Assembly: GCA_035529895.1 (NCBI GenBank)
Contig: DATKVV010000079.1
Location: forward strand, 1-14,644
DNA length: 14,644 nt
Source of the DNA: JAUWKC01 sp035529895
Lineage (GTDB): Bacteria; Planctomycetota; Phycisphaerae; Sedimentisphaerales; Anaerobacaceae
Direction: 5' to 3'
Positions 12,924 through 14,644 of the stretch are shown here, in pieces (the first letter of the stretch is position 1; every line of letters starts with the position of its first letter). The notes beneath the pieces are model-generated. The model saw nothing but the letters and a program-made list of their open reading frames with translations, ran no database searches and was not told the DNA's origin. Position numbers and translations under genes: made by a program.

Positions 12924-14644
12924 TCATAAGACTCGTGTTCCTCTCAGCGCCTCGAGGCAGTCCGGGCAAAAGACCTGGCCCGAATCGATTCTGACCGACC
13001 GATTTTCCGGAACCTCATTTCTGCCGCAGCAGTCGCAAGTTATAGTTTTAGCCGGAATGCCGACAATTTCGATTCGTTGTGCGCCGGCCCTGGCCCTTTC
13101 TTCGGCCTGGGCTTTTGCTTTTTCTGCGGCTTTGGCCTTTTCTTCGGCTTTGATTCTTAACTGGGCTTCCAAACTCGCTTTTTGCTCGGCCCTGGCTCTC
13201 GCTTGTGCTTCAGCTTCTGCCTTGGCCTGTGCCTCGGCCCTTGCTCTTGCCTCGTCTTTTGCTTTTTCTTCAGCCTTGCCTCTGGCCTCGGCTTCGGCGT
13301 CGGCCTTTTCCTCGGCTTTAGCTCTGGCCTGCGCTTCCGCTCTTGCGGCTTCCTTCGCTCTGGCTGTTTCTTCGGCATAGGCTTTGAGCGTATCTTCTGC
13401 TTTGGCTTTCGCTTCGGTCTGCGCTCTTGCCAGTGCTTCGGCCTTGGCTCTTGCTTCCGTCTCTGCCTTAGCCTTTTCCTCGGCCTTGGCCATTCGCTCA
13501 GCAATCGCCCGCAGCTTTTCTTCGGTTTGAACCTCAGCTTCTTTTTGGGCGTCCATTCGTGCCTGAGCTTCCTCTCTGGCTCTGTGCTCCGCTTCGGCTG
13601 TCGCGGCTTCCTTGATTCTGGCTATTTCCTCAGCATAGGCCTTGGCTTTTTCTTCAGCTTTCGCTCTTGCCTCTGCTTCCGCTCTTGCGGCCTCTTTGGC
13701 TCTGGCTGTTTCTTCCGCGTACGCTTTGGCCGTATCGTCTGCTTTGGCCCTGGCCTCGCTTTCTGCCTTTAACGCCGCCTCAACTCCTGCTCTTGCCTCG
13801 GTCTCAGTTCTTGCTCTTTCTCTGGCTTTGGTTATTTCCTGGGCATAGGCTATGGCTTTTTCTTCAGCCTTGGCTCGCGCATCTGCTTCTGCCTTTGCCA
13901 AGGCTTCAGCCTTTGCCCTGGCTTGCGCTTCCGCTCTTGCGGCCTCCTTGGCTCTGGCTATTTCTTCGGCGTACGCTTTGACCATATCGTCTGCTTTGGC
14001 CCTCGCCTCGCTTTCTGCCTTTAACGCCGCCTCAACTCCTGCTCTTGCCTCGGTCTCAGTTCTTGCTTTTTCTCTGGCTCTGGTTATCTCCTCAGCATAA
14101 GTCTTGGCTTTTTCTTCAGTCTCCGCCTTTGCTCTTTGTTCGGCCTTTGCCATTCGCTCAGCAATCGCCCGCAGCTTTTCTTCGGTTTGAACTTCAGCTT
14201 CTTTTTGGGCGTGCATTCGTGCCTGAGCTTCCGCCCTGGCTCTTTGCTCGGCTTCGGCTCTCGCCTTCGCCTGCGCCAGTGCCTTCGCTTCGGCTTTAAC
14301 TCTTTCGGTCTCTTCTGTTCTTGCCTTTTCCTCAGCCTTGCTTCTGGCCTCCGCCTCTGCGTCGGCCTTTTCTTCGGCCTTAGCCCTGGCTTGTGCTTCT
14401 GCCCTTGCGGCTTCTTTGGCTCTGGTTATTTCTTCGGCATAGGCTTTGGCAGTATCTTCCGCCTTGGCTTTCGCTTCGGTCTGCGCTCTCGCCAAGGCTT
14501 CGGCTTTAGCTCTGGCTTGCGCTTCCGCTCTTGCGGCCTCCTTGGCTCTGGCTATTTCTTCGGCGTACGCTTTGACCATATCGTCTGCTTTGGCCCTCGC
14601 CTCGCTTTCTGCCTTTAACGCCGCCTCAACTCCTGCTCTTGCCT
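12924..14644 (-). CDS. Long Ala/Lys/Glu-rich helical repeat protein with C-terminal zinc-ribbon-like tail (5' end outside window)
   Basis: The reading frame is open to the right edge, so the N-terminus lies beyond the window; at least 572 residues are visible. About 520 of them are low-complexity sequence built from A, K, E, R, Q and T, such as AYAEEIARAKEAARAEAQARAK, expected to be one very long helix or an alanine-type coiled coil, like TolA domain II in style. Longer blocks recur, for example EARAGVEAALKAESEARAKADD and EVQTEEKLRAIAERMAKAE. The last 50 residues differ sharply: a short strand-like IEIVGIPAK, then CDCC and FCPDC, two CxxC pairs 19 residues apart, as in a zinc ribbon. No known family was recognised. 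A role as a spacer or scaffold that positions a zinc-bound end is a guess. Antisense open frames across it are by-products of its biased composition. Confidence 0.75.
   Translation of the reverse strand, partial: ARAGVEAALKAESEARAKADDMVKAYAEEIARAKEAARAEAQARAKAEALARAQTEAKAKAEDTAKAYAEEITRAKEAARAEAQARAKAEEKADAEAEARSKAEEKARTEETERVKAEAKALAQAKARAEAEQRARAEAQARMHAQKEAEVQTEEKLRAIAERMAKAEQRAKAETEEKAKTYAEEITRAREKARTETEARAGVEAALKAESEARAKADDMVKAYAEEIARAKEAARAEAQARAKAEALAKAEADARAKAEEKAIAYAQEITKARERARTETEARAGVEAALKAESEARAKADDTAKAYAEETARAKEAARAEAEARAKAEEKAKAYAEEIARIKEAATAEAEHRAREEAQARMDAQKEAEVQTEEKLRAIAERMAKAEEKAKAETEARAKAEALARAQTEAKAKAEDTLKAYAEETARAKEAARAEAQARAKAEEKADAEAEARGKAEEKAKDEARARAEAQAKAEAEAQARARAEQKASLEAQLRIKAEEKAKAAEKAKAQAEERARAGAQRIEIVGIPAKTITCDCCGRNEVPENRSVRIDSGQVFCPDCLEALRGTRVL
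13491..14644 (-). repeat. Long DNA-level repeats inside the helical-protein gene
   Basis: Several blocks recur almost unchanged in the DNA. Bases 13491-13572 and 14151-14232 (660 bp apart) differ at only two positions over 82 bp. Bases 13918-14050 and 14512-14644 (594 bp apart) are identical over 133 bp and run to the window edge. A third, less exact copy of part of that block lies 252 bp to the left (ctttctgcctttaacgccgc at 13759 versus 14011). All spacings are multiples of three, so the frame is kept. This indicates recent internal duplication or recombination. Confidence 0.85.

Noticed and set aside
12381..12929. 182-codon plus-strand frame opposite the radical SAM gene
   Set aside because: It is antisense to a gene with clear motifs and has no family features; it is a by-product of GC-rich codon bias.
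13057..14618. Several long plus-strand frames rich in Phe, Leu, Cys, Ala and Ser
   Set aside because: They are the reverse complement of the AKE-rich repeat gene, whose low-complexity codons leave all frames open; the hydrophobic appearance is an artefact.
1..14644. Search for tRNA, rRNA, CRISPR arrays, transposase genes or attachment sites
   Set aside because: No gap shows cloverleaf-like or spaced direct-repeat structure, and no open frame shows transposase or integrase motifs; the restriction operon has no visible integrase or flanking target duplication.

Overview
The window looks like a chromosomal segment of a Planctomycetota bacterium, probably Phycisphaerae / Sedimentisphaerales. This is inference, from GC-rich genes set among AT-rich intergenic repeats of a kind I recall from that group (units such as GCAAAACAAACCCAATTT, CTAAACTCTAA-type strings, GATAATTGATTATTG-type strings), and from an RNA polymerase sigma factor fused to a membrane anchor and a large C-terminal domain. 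No database search was possible.

Left part (1-5500). A repeat-rich intergenic stretch is followed by a small basic hypothetical gene. Next comes a minus-strand rsmI (16S rRNA 2'-O-methyltransferase), divergent from a 639-residue ECF sigma factor with a membrane segment. The sigma gene has an ECF-type promoter in front (TGTAAC, 16 bp, CGTCTA) and a strong terminator behind. A DUF378 small membrane protein with its own terminator and an isoprenylcysteine-methyltransferase-like membrane enzyme follow.

Middle part (5495-8640). A compact restriction-modification operon lies between intergenic repeats. It comprises a controller (C) protein gene preceded by a two-part C-box operator and an apparently leaderless promoter, a Dam/DpnM-type adenine methyltransferase, a DpnII/MboI-family endonuclease, and a second methyltransferase with a rearranged motif order and an HPPY motif. 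The inferred target is GATC. The C gene and first methyltransferase overlap by one base, and the other junctions are 9 and 2 bases. The circuit expected from known C-protein systems is delayed restriction: C builds up, activates the operon from the distal operator, then represses it from the proximal one that overlaps the -35. The endonuclease gene is visibly AT-richer than its neighbours.

Right part (8734-14644), all minus strand. In transcription order: the 3' portion of a very long Ala/Lys/Glu/Arg-rich helical protein ending in a four-cysteine zinc-ribbon-like tail, a B12-binding-type radical SAM protein of unknown product, a cation:proton antiporter, and miaB (tRNA methylthiotransferase) with its own strong promoter placed so close to the ATG that its mRNA is probably leaderless. 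The helical gene runs off the right edge inside a 133-bp exact repeat. No tRNA, rRNA, CRISPR array or insertion sequence was recognised.
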